50,252 bases of DNA from assembly GCF_000964085.1 (NCBI RefSeq), contig NZ_JZRB01000044.1, forward strand, positions 1 through 50,252. The letters run 5' to 3'. The stretch comes from Luteibacter yeojuensis. Lineage in GTDB: Bacteria; Pseudomonadota; Gammaproteobacteria; Xanthomonadales; Rhodanobacteraceae. The notes under the pieces are model-generated. The model made no database searches and was not told where the DNA came from. It saw only the letters and a program-made list of their open reading frames with translations. Of the stretch, positions 17,009-25,311 are shown piece by piece (position 1 is the stretch's first letter; each line of letters begins with the position of its first letter). Made by a program: the position numbers and the translations under genes.

Positions 17009-18891
17009 CGCGTGGTCTCCGCCAGGTAGGTGTAGCCGGTGAGGCCCTTGTCGAGCGTGGCGGCGAGTTCGTCGGCCACCGCGCCCTGGATGCCCGCCGC
17101 CGCGATGCGGTCGGCGTACGTCTGGCGCAGGGCCTTCACGTCGTAGCCCACGTAATCGAGCATGAGGTCGGTGGTGTCGCCGCGGCGGATGTGCGCGAAC
17201 TCGTAGCCGCCCGGCGTGGCGCGGACGTTCACGGCATCGGTATCGCCGAACAGGTTGTGGATATCGCCCAGGGTCTCCTGGTACGCGCCCACCATGAAGA
17301 TGCCGAGGCGGTACGACTCGCCTTCTTTCAGCGAGTGCAGCGGCAGGCTGACATCGACGCCTTCGGCATCCACGTAGTGGTCGATGCGGCCGTCGGAATC
17401 GCAGGTGAGGTCGGCGATGACGCCACGGCGCGTGGGTTCTTCATCGAGCCGCGAGACGGGCACGATGGGGAAGATCTGGTCGATGGCCCAGATATCCGGC
17501 ACCGATTCGAACACCGAGAAGTTGACGAAGTACTTGTCGACCAGCTTCTCGTCGAGGTCGTCGAGCGCCTGGCGGTGCGCGCGCTCCGCCGGCAGCAGGC
17601 GCGGGCGCACGGCGTTGGCGATGGCGTAGAACAGGTCGTCGAGCGTGGCGCGGTCGCGCAGGCCGAGCTGGCCCAGCGCGTACAGTGCCTGGCCCTCGGC
17701 GAAGTGGTGCTGCGCCTCGTGGAAGAGTTCAAGCGGCGGGCGCTCGTCCAGTTCCGCGTGCGTCTCGCGCAGGTGGCGCAGCACGGCCGGCTCGTCGGCG
17801 CGCGGGGCGTTGATGGCGCCCGTGGGCACCTCTTCCACTTCGCTGACGTTCACCACCATCACGGCGTGGTGCGCGGTCATGGCACGGCCCGATTCGGTGA
17901 AGATGGTGGGCGCGGGCATGCCGTACTCGGCCACGGCCTCGGCCAGCGGCTGCACGATGCTGGCCGCGTACTGGCCCATGCTGTAGTTGATGGAATTGAA
18001 GCTGCGCGAGCGGGTGCCTTCGTAATCCACGCCCAGGCCGCCGCCGACATCGACGACATCGATGGGCACGCCCAGCTGGTGCAGCTCGACGAAGTAGCGC
18101 ACCGCCTCGCGCATGCCCGCGGCGATGTCGCGCACGTTGGAGATCTGCGAGCCCATGTGGAAGTGCTGCAGGCGCAGGGTGTGCTTCAGGCCCGCGGCGT
18201 CGAGGCGCTCGATGAGCTCGAGCACCTGGCCCGGGCTGAGCCCGAACTTGCCCTTGTCGCCGCCGGTGTTCTGCCACTTGCCGGCGCCGATGGAGGCCAG
18301 GCGCACGCGGACGCCCAGCAGCGGCTCGACGTCGAGCGCCCTGGCCTCGGCCAGCACGTGGTCGAGTTCGGAGAGTTTCTCGACCACGATGTGCACGCGC
18401 AGGCCCAGCTTCAGGCCGATGAGGGCCAGGCGGACGTATTCGCGATCCTTGTAGCCGTTGCACACCACCATGCTGCCGGGGCGGGCGTAGGCGAGCACCG
18501 CCATGAGCTCGGGCTTGGAGCCGGCCTCGAGGCCGAAGCCCTCGTCACCCGCCGCCACCAGCTCGCTGACGACGCCGCGCTGCTGGTTCACCTTGATGGG
18601 GTAGATGGCCGTGTAGCTGCCGCCGTACGCGGCATCGCCGATGGCCTTGGCGAAGGCCTCGCGCAGGCGGCGCAGGCGGTCGGCCAGGATATCGGGGAAG
18701 CGGACGAGCAGCGGCAGGCGTAGGCCCTCCGCCGTGGCCTTGTTCACGATATCGGCCAGGTCGAGGGCCGGGCCCTCGTCGCCGCGCGGGCGCATCAGCA
18801 GGTGGCCATTGCCGGCCACGTCGACGTAGCCGTTGCTCCAGTGGGGGATCGCATAGGTGAGCTTGGCGCGATCGATGGTCCAGTTCGCCAT
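17005..18891 (-). CDS. speA: Biosynthetic arginine decarboxylase
   Basis: PLP enzyme that converts arginine to agmatine, the first step of the arginine route to putrescine and spermidine. The 628-aa product matches SpeA length and has the PLP-lysine segment YPIKVNQQRGVVSELV (about residue 100), LHFHMGSQ-type motif (LQHFHMGSQISN), DVGGGLGVDY and a C-terminal barrel. The ATG is preceded by GGAGAAAG, better than the upstream in-frame extension. It diverges from speE, completing a polyamine locus, and overlaps the following dehydrogenase gene by 4 bp. Confidence 0.96.
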   Translation of the reverse strand: MANWTIDRAKLTYAIPHWSNGYVDVAGNGHLLMRPRGDEGPALDLADIVNKATAEGLRLPLLVRFPDILADRLRRLREAFAKAIGDAAYGGSYTAIYPIKVNQQRGVVSELVAAGDEGFGLEAGSKPELMAVLAYARPGSMVVCNGYKDREYVRLALIGLKLGLRVHIVVEKLSELDHVLAEARALDVEPLLGVRVRLASIGAGKWQNTGGDKGKFGLSPGQVLELIERLDAAGLKHTLRLQHFHMGSQISNVRDIAAGMREAVRYFVELHQLGVPIDVVDVGGGLGVDYEGTRSRSFNSINYSMGQYAASIVQPLAEAVAEYGMPAPTIFTESGRAMTAHHAVMVVNVSEVEEVPTGAINAPRADEPAVLRHLRETHAELDERPPLELFHEAQHHFAEGQALYALGQLGLRDRATLDDLFYAIANAVRPRLLPAERAHRQALDDLDEKLVDKYFVNFSVFESVPDIWAIDQIFPIVPVSRLDEEPTRRGVIADLTCDSDGRIDHYVDAEGVDVSLPLHSLKEGESYRLGIFMVGAYQETLGDIHNLFGDTDAVNVRATPGGYEFAHIRRGDTTDLMLDYVGYDVKALRQTYADRIAAAGIQGAVADELAATLDKGLTGYTYLAETTR

Positions 18892-19029
18892 GGGTGGGCT
18901 TTCTCCAGGTGATGGAACAGTCGCAGCGGCGAACTTTGACGTGGAACGGGCCTGGGCGGCCGGGAGCCTCGCACGCCGCGGGGCCGACCAGGCGGGCCAG
19001 CCATCCAAGACGGACGGCGGCTGACCTTC

Positions 19030-19100
19030 TATTGTAGCGGGCGGCCATGACATCCGTGTATCGCCCCGTTTGGCCGATTTTTGCCCGGAGCCGGTACAAT
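19030..19100. promoter_or_regulatory. Divergent -10 boxes for speA and speE
   Basis: Minus-strand TACAAT (complement of ATTGTA at 19030-19035) faces speA. Plus-strand TACAAT (19095-19100) faces speE, 40 bp before its ATG. Each matches the -10 consensus at 5 of 6 positions; -35 boxes are poor (TTGGCC at 19070 for speE). Confidence 0.45.
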
Positions 19101-19139
19101 CCCCCTTTTTCGCCCCTACCCGTTTCCAGGATCAAGCGC

Positions 19140-19997
19140 ATGTCGCAGCAGCAGCTCAGCTGGTTTACCGAGGCCCACCAGGCTTCGGGCTCCTCCATCG
19201 GTTACCGCGTCGAGCGCCTCCTGCACGCGGAGAAGACCCCGTTCCAGACCATCGAGGTCTACCAGACCACCGATTGGGGCAACCTCATGGTGATCGACGG
19301 CTGCGTCATGCTCACCAGCCGCGACAACTTCCTCTACCACGAGATGATGACCCACCCGGCGCTGTTCACCCACGCCCGCGCCAAGCGCGTCGTCATCATC
19401 GGCGGCGGCGATTGCGGCACGCTGCGCGAGGTGCTCAAGCACGAGGAAGTGGAGAAGGCCACCCAGGTGGAGATCGACGAGCGCGTCACCCGCCTCGCCG
19501 AGGAATACTTCCCGGAACTGTGCGATTCGAACAACGACCCGCGCGCCGAGCTGCTGTTCATCGACGGCATCAAGTACATGGCCGAAGCCGAGCCGGAATC
19601 GATCGACCTCATCATCGTCGACTCGACCGACCCGGTGGGCCCGGCCGAAGGCCTGTTCAACGCCGCGTTCTACGCCAGCTGCTTCAAGGCCCTGCGCCAC
19701 GGCGGCATCCTGGTGCAGCAGTCGGAATCGCCCATCGCCCACATCGAGCTGATCAAGTCGATGCGCTCGGCCATGCGCACCGCCGGCTTCAAGGCCGTCC
19801 GCACCCTGCCGTTCCCGCAGCCGTGCTACCCCACCGGCTGGTGGAGCTGCACCATGGCGCGCAAGGACGGCGACCTGTCGGGCTTCCGCGAGCGCGGCGC
19901 CATCAGCAAGGGCTTCCCCACGAAGTACTACAACGCCGATATCCACAAGGGCGCGCTGGCCCAGCCGGAGTTCATGCGCGAGGCGCTGGGCGAATAA
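19140..19997 (+). CDS. speE: Spermidine (polyamine aminopropyl) synthase
   Basis: Transfers an aminopropyl group from decarboxylated SAM to putrescine. The 285-aa protein has the GGGDCGTLREVLKH nucleotide loop (typically GGGDGG), the catalytic DSTDP(V)GPAEGLF motif and the QSESP segment, all at expected spacing. The Cys in place of the usual second Gly of GGGDGG is a mild oddity. The ATG has an AGGA ribosome site. It diverges from speA and is followed by a REP pair and a terminator. Confidence 0.95.
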   Translation: MSQQQLSWFTEAHQASGSSIGYRVERLLHAEKTPFQTIEVYQTTDWGNLMVIDGCVMLTSRDNFLYHEMMTHPALFTHARAKRVVIIGGGDCGTLREVLKHEEVEKATQVEIDERVTRLAEEYFPELCDSNNDPRAELLFIDGIKYMAEAEPESIDLIIVDSTDPVGPAEGLFNAAFYASCFKALRHGGILVQQSESPIAHIELIKSMRSAMRTAGFKAVRTLPFPQPCYPTGWWSCTMARKDGDLSGFRERGAISKGFPTKYYNADIHKGALAQPEFMREALGE

Positions 19998-20005
19998 GAG
20001 AGGCT

Positions 20006-20078
20006 GTTGTAGGAGCCCACACCCGTGGGCGACAGCTCTTCGCGAGGAGCTGTCGCCCACAGGGTGGGCTCCTACAAC
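20006..20078. repeat. REP-type palindrome pair 3' of speE
   Basis: Left arm 20006-20038 begins GTTGTAGGAGCCCAC and contains the inner hairpin CCCAC-ACCC-GTGGG. Right arm 20047-20078 is its near-perfect reverse complement. The variable stem (CCCAC..GTGGG) differs from the element at 16044 but equals that at 31064, so this is the same subfamily as the latter. Confidence 0.8.
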
Positions 20079-20085
20079 GAGCAAG

Positions 20086-20116
20086 AAAAAAAGGGCGCCC
20101 TGGGGCGCCCTTTTTT
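20086..20116. terminator. Bidirectional intrinsic terminator
   Basis: Seven A, stem GGGCGCC-CTGG-GGCGCCC, then six T. It serves speE and the convergent hypothetical gene, whose stop codon begins inside the T-run. Confidence 0.93.
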
Positions 20117-21161
20117 ATTTGCTGCTTTCGACGTGGGCGGGTTCCCACCCGGCCGGCGCCTCAGCCGGCATGCCGTAGGCGCGCAGCGCCGCCAGCACCA
20201 CGCTCATCTCCGTGCCGCCGCTGCGGGCCAGCGCCAGCAGCTTCTGCGCCGTGGCCTTGTCGCCCTGCGCCTGCACGTTGAGCTGCGCGAAGCGCTGCAT
20301 CTGCCAGATGAGGTTGAGGCGGGCCGTCTTGGCCGATTGCTGGTCGGCCGTCTCCGGCGAGAGGGTTTCGCGCAGGTGCAGGCCCAGCGAGCGGCCCAGT
20401 GGGCTGCTGCCCCACTCGAGCACCTTGGCCAGCTTCAGGCAATCGCCCACGATGGCCTTGTTTTCCTTGTTGGCGTCGCAGAAGCGGGCCGTGGCCTGGA
20501 AGCCCGGCATGGGCTGCGCGCTGGCCAGGCCGAACACGATCACCATCTGCACGCCGGCGGCGCCGGCACCCTGCAGGGCGTTGAAGGTGTTGGGCGGCGG
20601 CGGCAACTGGCTCACTGAGTTGGCCAGCGCCTTCATGCTGGCGCCGAGGTAGTCGTCGTAGGTCTTGGCGTTGGCCGCCTTGGCCAGGTCGGCGCGGGCG
20701 GCGTTGGCATCGTTGGCGTGGTCGTCGATGCCGAGCTTGAGCAGCCACACCGCGGCGTTATCCGGGGCCTGCTGCTGGAGCTGGGCCACGGCATCGGCAT
20801 TGGGGCAGCTGCCCGCCTTGGCATCGCAATCGGCCAGGCGCACCCAGGTGACGCGGGGGCCGGCGTCGGCATTGCGCGAGGCGCGCTCGAGCAACGCGTG
20901 GTAGCTGAGCACCTCGGGCGGGTTATCCAGCGGGCGCGCCAGCAGGGCGGCGCCGAGCAGCGGTTCGGCCTCGGTGCGCAGCGCCAGCACACTGGCCAGG
21001 TCTTTCTGGAACTGCAGCAAGGCCTTGGTCTGGTCCTTCTGCGCCTTCTGCTCGGCCTTGGTGGGGGCGGCGGCCGGGGCGCCGGGCCATGTATTGGCGG
21101 CAAGCGCGGGCAGGGAAAGCAGGCTGGCGAGCGCCAGGGTCACGACGCGGCATCCCCGCAT
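20115..21161 (-). CDS. Secreted hypothetical protein (348 aa)
   Basis: Not recognised. A signal peptide (MRGCRVVTLALASLLSLPALA) precedes a soluble, alanine/leucine-rich helical protein. It has a Lys/Gln-rich stretch just after the signal (about 28-50) and four cysteines in pairs (DCDAKAGSC about 130; FCDANKENKAIVGDC about 235) that may form disulfides. The layout suggests a helical-repeat periplasmic protein. The ATG at 21161 has a good GGAGAT site; an in-frame upstream extension ruins the signal peptide. It is monocistronic and ends in the speE terminator. Confidence 0.78.
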   Translation of the reverse strand: MRGCRVVTLALASLLSLPALAANTWPGAPAAAPTKAEQKAQKDQTKALLQFQKDLASVLALRTEAEPLLGAALLARPLDNPPEVLSYHALLERASRNADAGPRVTWVRLADCDAKAGSCPNADAVAQLQQQAPDNAAVWLLKLGIDDHANDANAARADLAKAANAKTYDDYLGASMKALANSVSQLPPPPNTFNALQGAGAAGVQMVIVFGLASAQPMPGFQATARFCDANKENKAIVGDCLKLAKVLEWGSSPLGRSLGLHLRETLSPETADQQSAKTARLNLIWQMQRFAQLNVQAQGDKATAQKLLALARSGGTEMSVVLAALRAYGMPAEAPAGWEPAHVESSK

Positions 21162-21337
21162 GCGACATCTCCGTGAAATAAAACGACAAGGATACGGCCA
21201 AAGCATGAACGGAAGCTGCGGGCCGCCGGTTTCACACGCGGGCTACATTGTTACCATCACCGGCAGCGCGGGGGGAACATGCCCACCAAGGGCCGCATGA
21301 CCGACGCACCAATCCTGCGAAAGAACAGGAGCTTACA

Positions 21338-21535
21338 ATGGATCAATTCGCCATTTTCGCCAGCGAGCGTGCTGGCTTCTTCGTCGGCTGGGGCACCCTC
21401 ACGCTGATCAACGCCGGCCTGGCCCAGGGCAAGAACCGCAGTGGCCTGGTGTGGTTCCTCCTCTCGCTCATCCTCGGCCCCATCGCCACCCTCATCCTGG
21501 TGCTGTTACCGAAGGTTCGTACGAAGCTGTTTTGA
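21338..21535 (+). CDS. Small membrane protein (65 aa)
   Basis: Begins MDQFAIFASERAGFF with a clear AGGAG ribosome site. It has two hydrophobic stretches: about 12-30 and, more strongly, about 36-57 (WFLLSLILGPIATLILVLL). The 'G-x-GLVWFLLSLxLGPIATLILVLLP' ending is a style seen in small PLD-N-like or superinfection-type membrane peptides, but I cannot assign a family. It precedes the ParA-like gene by 52 bp on the same strand and may share its transcript. Confidence 0.75.
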   Translation: MDQFAIFASERAGFFVGWGTLTLINAGLAQGKNRSGLVWFLLSLILGPIATLILVLLPKVRTKLF

Positions 21536-21587
21536 TCCTCACGCGGCCTGTGTAGGCTAGGTGCCTCCCAACGGCAGGTGCGCGCGG

Positions 21588-22220
21588 ATGCTGACGACGC
21601 TGGTGGCAAGCAGCAAGGGTGGGTGCGGCAAGACGACGCTGGTGACCCAGCTCGCCACGCACTGGGCGCAGGCCGGCAAGCACACGGCCATCATCGATGC
21701 CGACCGGCAGCACTCCAGCCTGCGCTGGGCCGGCCGCCGCCCCGAGAACGTGCCCGCCGTGACCGCCATCGAGGGCAGCCGCAAGGCCTTCGACCGGCTC
21801 CCGGGCGATACCCAGCGCGCCATCGTCGACACGCCCGCCGGCGTGGACGAGAAGGACATGGAGCCCTACCTCGACAAGGCCGATGTCATCCTCGTCCCGG
21901 TGCTGCCCTCCACGTTCGACCTGGACGCGACGCTGGATTTCCTCAAGGTTCTACAAGGCATCAGCCGGGTGAAGCGTGGCAAGCTGCCCGTGGGCCTGGT
22001 GGGCAACCGCCTCAAGCCGTGGACGAACGCCAGCCAGCAGGCCATGGCCGAGCTGGCCGAACGGGCGCCCTTCCCCGTGGTGGCGGAACTTCGCGATTCA
22101 CAAGCGTACGTCTTGCTCACGGCGCTCGGTAAAGGCATCTTCGACTATCACTCGGAAAACGTGCGCGGCCACCAGGACGACTGGGCGAAACTGCTCCGCT
22201 GGATAAAGCGAAGCACCTGA
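21588..22220 (+). CDS. Orphan ParA/MinD-family ATPase
   Basis: A 210-aa deviant Walker ATPase. SSKGGCGKTTLVTQLA at the N-terminus is the KGGxGKT motif; IIDADRQ (switch I region) and VDTPAG (Walker B) follow. There is no N-terminal DNA-binding domain, so it resembles small ParA proteins that position non-chromosomal cargo. No parB or centromere-like repeats are seen nearby. The ATG at 21588 directly precedes LTTLVASSKGG; an in-frame upstream extension is non-homologous. It lies between a small membrane protein and sixA; cargo is unknown. Confidence 0.88.
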   Translation: MLTTLVASSKGGCGKTTLVTQLATHWAQAGKHTAIIDADRQHSSLRWAGRRPENVPAVTAIEGSRKAFDRLPGDTQRAIVDTPAGVDEKDMEPYLDKADVILVPVLPSTFDLDATLDFLKVLQGISRVKRGKLPVGLVGNRLKPWTNASQQAMAELAERAPFPVVAELRDSQAYVLLTALGKGIFDYHSENVRGHQDDWAKLLRWIKRST

Positions 22221-22286
22221 GGCGTAAGGGCAACCGCGACAGCAGTATCCGCCACCTACCGGTGGCCTTAGCGGAGGACGGTACCC

Positions 22287-22757
22287 ATGCGTGAACTCAT
22301 TCTGCTGCGCCATGCCGAGGCGGATGCCAGCGGCAAGGAAGGCAAGGACGACCGCGAGCGAAAACTCACCGAGCACGGCCGCAGCGAAGCCCGCGCCGCC
22401 GGCCAGTGGCTGGCCGAGCACAAGGTCGGCTACGACCGCGTGCTCTGTTCCCCATCCGAGCGCACCCGCGAAACCGCCGCGCTGGCCCTGGGCCAGGTCG
22501 AACCGGTGTACGAGGACGCCATCTACGACGCCACGGTAGGCGACCTGTACGACCTGCTCGACAAGCAAGGCGATGCCGAGCGCGTCGTCCTCGTCGGCCA
22601 CAACCCCGGCATCGAGCAGTTGGTGGCCTTCCTCGTCGAGGGCCGCTCCGAGGATTACCGCGGCATGCCGCCCGCCGGCATGGCACGCCTGTCGTTCGCC
22701 GGCAGCCTGCAGCCCGGCTCGGCCAAGCTGGAAACCTTCTGGTCGCCGCCCAACTAG
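22287..22757 (+). CDS. sixA: SixA phosphohistidine phosphatase
   Basis: Histidine-phosphatase superfamily enzyme (156 aa). In E. coli SixA acts on the HPt domain of ArcB and on nitrogen-PTS phosphohistidines. The catalytic LLRHAEAD lies at residues 6-13, the proximal arginine in SERTRETA, and the second histidine in LVGHNPGIEQL (about 106). Ribosome site GGAGG is strong. A short hairpin (22251-22266) sits between parA and this gene. Target in this organism is unknown; the ntrBC genes in this window do not prove a link. Confidence 0.92.
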   Translation: MRELILLRHAEADASGKEGKDDRERKLTEHGRSEARAAGQWLAEHKVGYDRVLCSPSERTRETAALALGQVEPVYEDAIYDATVGDLYDLLDKQGDAERVVLVGHNPGIEQLVAFLVEGRSEDYRGMPPAGMARLSFAGSLQPGSAKLETFWSPPN

Positions 22758-22779
22758 CCGTCCTCGTCGAGCCCACTTG

Positions 22780-23334
22780 ATGCGCCTCCTGTTACTGGCC
22801 ATCGCATTGCTCCTGTCGGCGGCGCCCCTGCGCGCTGCCGACCTGCGCATCGATGCCGTCCGCTCCAAGGCCGAGTTCAGCGTCCGCCTGCTGTGGGTCA
22901 CCACGGTGACGGGCAGCTTCAAGGCCATCCGCGGCGACCTGGCCACCGACACGGCCGCCGGCACCGCCGTGGTCACGGCCGATATCGACACCGAGAGCAT
23001 CGAGATGGAATCCGCGCGCCTGCGCCGCTGGGTGCTGGCGCCGGAGTTCTTCGATGCGGAAAACCACCCGCGCATCCACTTCGTCTCCAAACCCACCCCG
23101 CTACCGGTGCTCACCCGGGGCGGCGACGTGGCCGGCGACCTCACCATCCGGGGCATCACCCAGCCCGTGACTTTCAAGCTGCAGGGCAACCGCTGCCGTG
23201 CCGAGGCCATGGCCGGCTGCGTCCTGCAGCTGCAGGGCATGATCGACCGCACCGACTTCGGCATGCTCGGCCGCCGCGGCGCGCTGTCCGATCGCGTGAA
23301 CCTGGGCCTGGCCATCGTCATCGAGGCGATCTGA
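22780..23334 (+). CDS. YceI family periplasmic protein
   Basis: A 184-aa lipocalin-like protein with a signal peptide (MRLLLLAIALLLSAAPLRA) and the YceI pattern DAVRSKAEFSVR...GSFKAIRGDL...FFDAENHPRIHF...DLTIRGITQPVTF...RTDFGM. YceI proteins bind isoprenoid or amphiphilic ligands in the periplasm; physiological roles vary. It begins 22 bp after sixA, with a weak ribosome site, and is followed by the phospholipase D lipoprotein gene. Confidence 0.92.
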   Translation: MRLLLLAIALLLSAAPLRAADLRIDAVRSKAEFSVRLLWVTTVTGSFKAIRGDLATDTAAGTAVVTADIDTESIEMESARLRRWVLAPEFFDAENHPRIHFVSKPTPLPVLTRGGDVAGDLTIRGITQPVTFKLQGNRCRAEAMAGCVLQLQGMIDRTDFGMLGRRGALSDRVNLGLAIVIEAI

Positions 23335-23364
23335 CTCACGTGGCGTTGCACCGCGTCACCTAGA

Positions 23365-25308
23365 ATGCGCGGCATGCGCCGCCTCCTCTTGCTCCTTACC
23401 CTTGCCGCCTCGCTGGCTACCGGCGGCTGTTCGCTTTCGGCGGCCCGCATCCAGAAAGCCGACGCGGTGGTGGCCCTCACCGTCGACCGGCAAAGCACCT
23501 GCGACCAGGCCGACCACTGCGCCACGCCCTCGGCGCTGATCGACGCGGCCATGGAAGCCAACGCCGCCTCCACCGACAGCACGCCGGTGCACGTGGCCAC
23601 GCTGCTCGAGGATGGCGAATCGGCCCTGGCCGCCCGCATCAACCTTATCCGCGCCGCGCGCCAGAGCATCGACGTGCAGACCTACATCTGGGAACAGGAC
23701 GACGCTGGCAAGCTGGTGCTGGACGAGCTGGTGGCCGCCGCCCGCCGCGGCGTGCGCGTGCGCATCCTGGCCGACCAGCTGTTCTCGTTCCGCGACCCGG
23801 GCCTGCTCGCCGGCCTGGCCCGCGCCAGCGACCACATGGAGATCCGCCTCTACAACCCCACGTTCGCCAGCGCGAAAACACCGCCGCTGGAGTTCGCCGC
23901 GGGCATCGTGTGCTGTTTCTTCCGCTTCAACCAGCGCATGCACAACAAGCTGATCGTGGTGGATAACCTCGTCGGCATCACCGGCGGCCGCAACTACGAG
24001 GACCGCTATTTCGACTGGGACCCGGCGTTCGACTACGTCGACCGCGACGTGATGATCGGCGGGCCGGCCGCCAGGGCCATGGGCGCCAGCTTCGCGCAGT
24101 TCTGGGCGCACAAGCGCGCGGTGCCGCTCACCCACCTGCGTGACGTGAACCGCGAGCTGGTGGCCGATACCGACGACCTGAAGCAGTGGAAGCCGCCCAC
24201 CTACGACAACCCGGCGCGCGTGGCCGAGCTGCTCACCCATGCGGCCGACCCGGCCTGGATCGACGAGCGCTTGCTGCAGGCGTCGCTGCGCCTCAACCGC
24301 GTGGAATACCTCAGCGACCTGCCCGGCAAGACCGACGAACCCAAGCGCCGCGAATCCCGCGCGCTTACCCGCCACATCATGGGCCTGGTGCGCAACGCGA
24401 AAAGCGAGGTGGTGCTGCAAACGCCCTACCTCGTCATGAGCCGCCCCGCGAAGAAGATCTTCAGCACACTGCACAAGCAGCCCGACCCGCCGCGCGTCGT
24501 CGTCTCCACCAACTCGCTGGCCTCCACCGACGCGTTCGCGGTGTACGCCATGTCGTACAAGCACCGCAAGCGCTACCTCACCGATTACGGCTTCGAGATC
24601 TACGAGCTGAAGCCGCGCCCCTCGAACGCCGACCGCGACGCGCTCGAGGGCCAGCCGCACGACGTGGCCACGCCACCCGTCAACCGCGTGGTGGGCTCGG
24701 GCGGTGGCAGCCGGCGTGGCACGCGCAGCAGCGCTGTATCCGGGGTGGATACCGGGCCATCAGAAACCTCGGGCTTCCTCTCGGCCGGGCGCCGTTACGG
24801 GCCCAGCGCGCGGCACCGCCCCGCGCCCCTGCTCACCGCGGGCGTGCGTTTCGGCCTGCATGCCAAGTCGATCGTGGTCGACGATACGTTCGCCATGGTG
24901 GGCACGCACAACTTCGACCCGCGCTCGGACCACTACAACACCGAATCGGGCGTCATCATCTACGACAAGCGCTTCGCCGACCGGCTGCGTGGGTCGATCA
25001 TGCAGGACACCGAGCCCGGCAACGCGTGGGTGATCGGGCCGCGGCAGAAGACGATCCCCGTGCTGTCGGAAGTGAACGAGTTCATCGGCGATGTCTCCGA
25101 GCGCCTGCCGTTCTTCGACCTGTGGCCGTTCCGCTACGCCACCAGCTACGAGCTCAAGCCGGGCTGCGTCCCCATGCGCTGGACCGACCCGAAATTCTTC
25201 GAGTGCTACAAGCCCGTGGGCGATTTCCCGGAAGTGGATGTGTCGCTGAAGCTGATCTACACCCGGATGATCACGGCCTTCGGCTCGGCGTCATCGGGCA
25301 TCCTCTAG
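23365..25308 (+). CDS. Phospholipase D / cardiolipin synthase-like lipoprotein
   Basis: A 647-aa PLD-superfamily enzyme with two HKD motifs, HNKLIVVDNLVGITGGRN (about residue 193) and HAKSIVVDDTFAMVGTHN (about 499), both complete. It likely makes or cuts phosphodiesters such as cardiolipin, as in the ClsC (YmdC) group. The N-terminus has a lipobox (LATGGC), so it is predicted to be a membrane-anchored lipoprotein. A ~60-aa Gly/Ser/Arg-rich insert (about 435-490) before the second HKD is unusual. The ATG at 23374 (MRRLLLL) is an equally good start. It ends 3 bp from the convergent TonB-like gene. Confidence 0.9.
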   Translation: MRGMRRLLLLLTLAASLATGGCSLSAARIQKADAVVALTVDRQSTCDQADHCATPSALIDAAMEANAASTDSTPVHVATLLEDGESALAARINLIRAARQSIDVQTYIWEQDDAGKLVLDELVAAARRGVRVRILADQLFSFRDPGLLAGLARASDHMEIRLYNPTFASAKTPPLEFAAGIVCCFFRFNQRMHNKLIVVDNLVGITGGRNYEDRYFDWDPAFDYVDRDVMIGGPAARAMGASFAQFWAHKRAVPLTHLRDVNRELVADTDDLKQWKPPTYDNPARVAELLTHAADPAWIDERLLQASLRLNRVEYLSDLPGKTDEPKRRESRALTRHIMGLVRNAKSEVVLQTPYLVMSRPAKKIFSTLHKQPDPPRVVVSTNSLASTDAFAVYAMSYKHRKRYLTDYGFEIYELKPRPSNADRDALEGQPHDVATPPVNRVVGSGGGSRRGTRSSAVSGVDTGPSETSGFLSAGRRYGPSARHRPAPLLTAGVRFGLHAKSIVVDDTFAMVGTHNFDPRSDHYNTESGVIIYDKRFADRLRGSIMQDTEPGNAWVIGPRQKTIPVLSEVNEFIGDVSERLPFFDLWPFRYATSYELKPGCVPMRWTDPKFFECYKPVGDFPEVDVSLKLIYTRMITAFGSASSGIL

Positions 25309-25311
25309 GGC

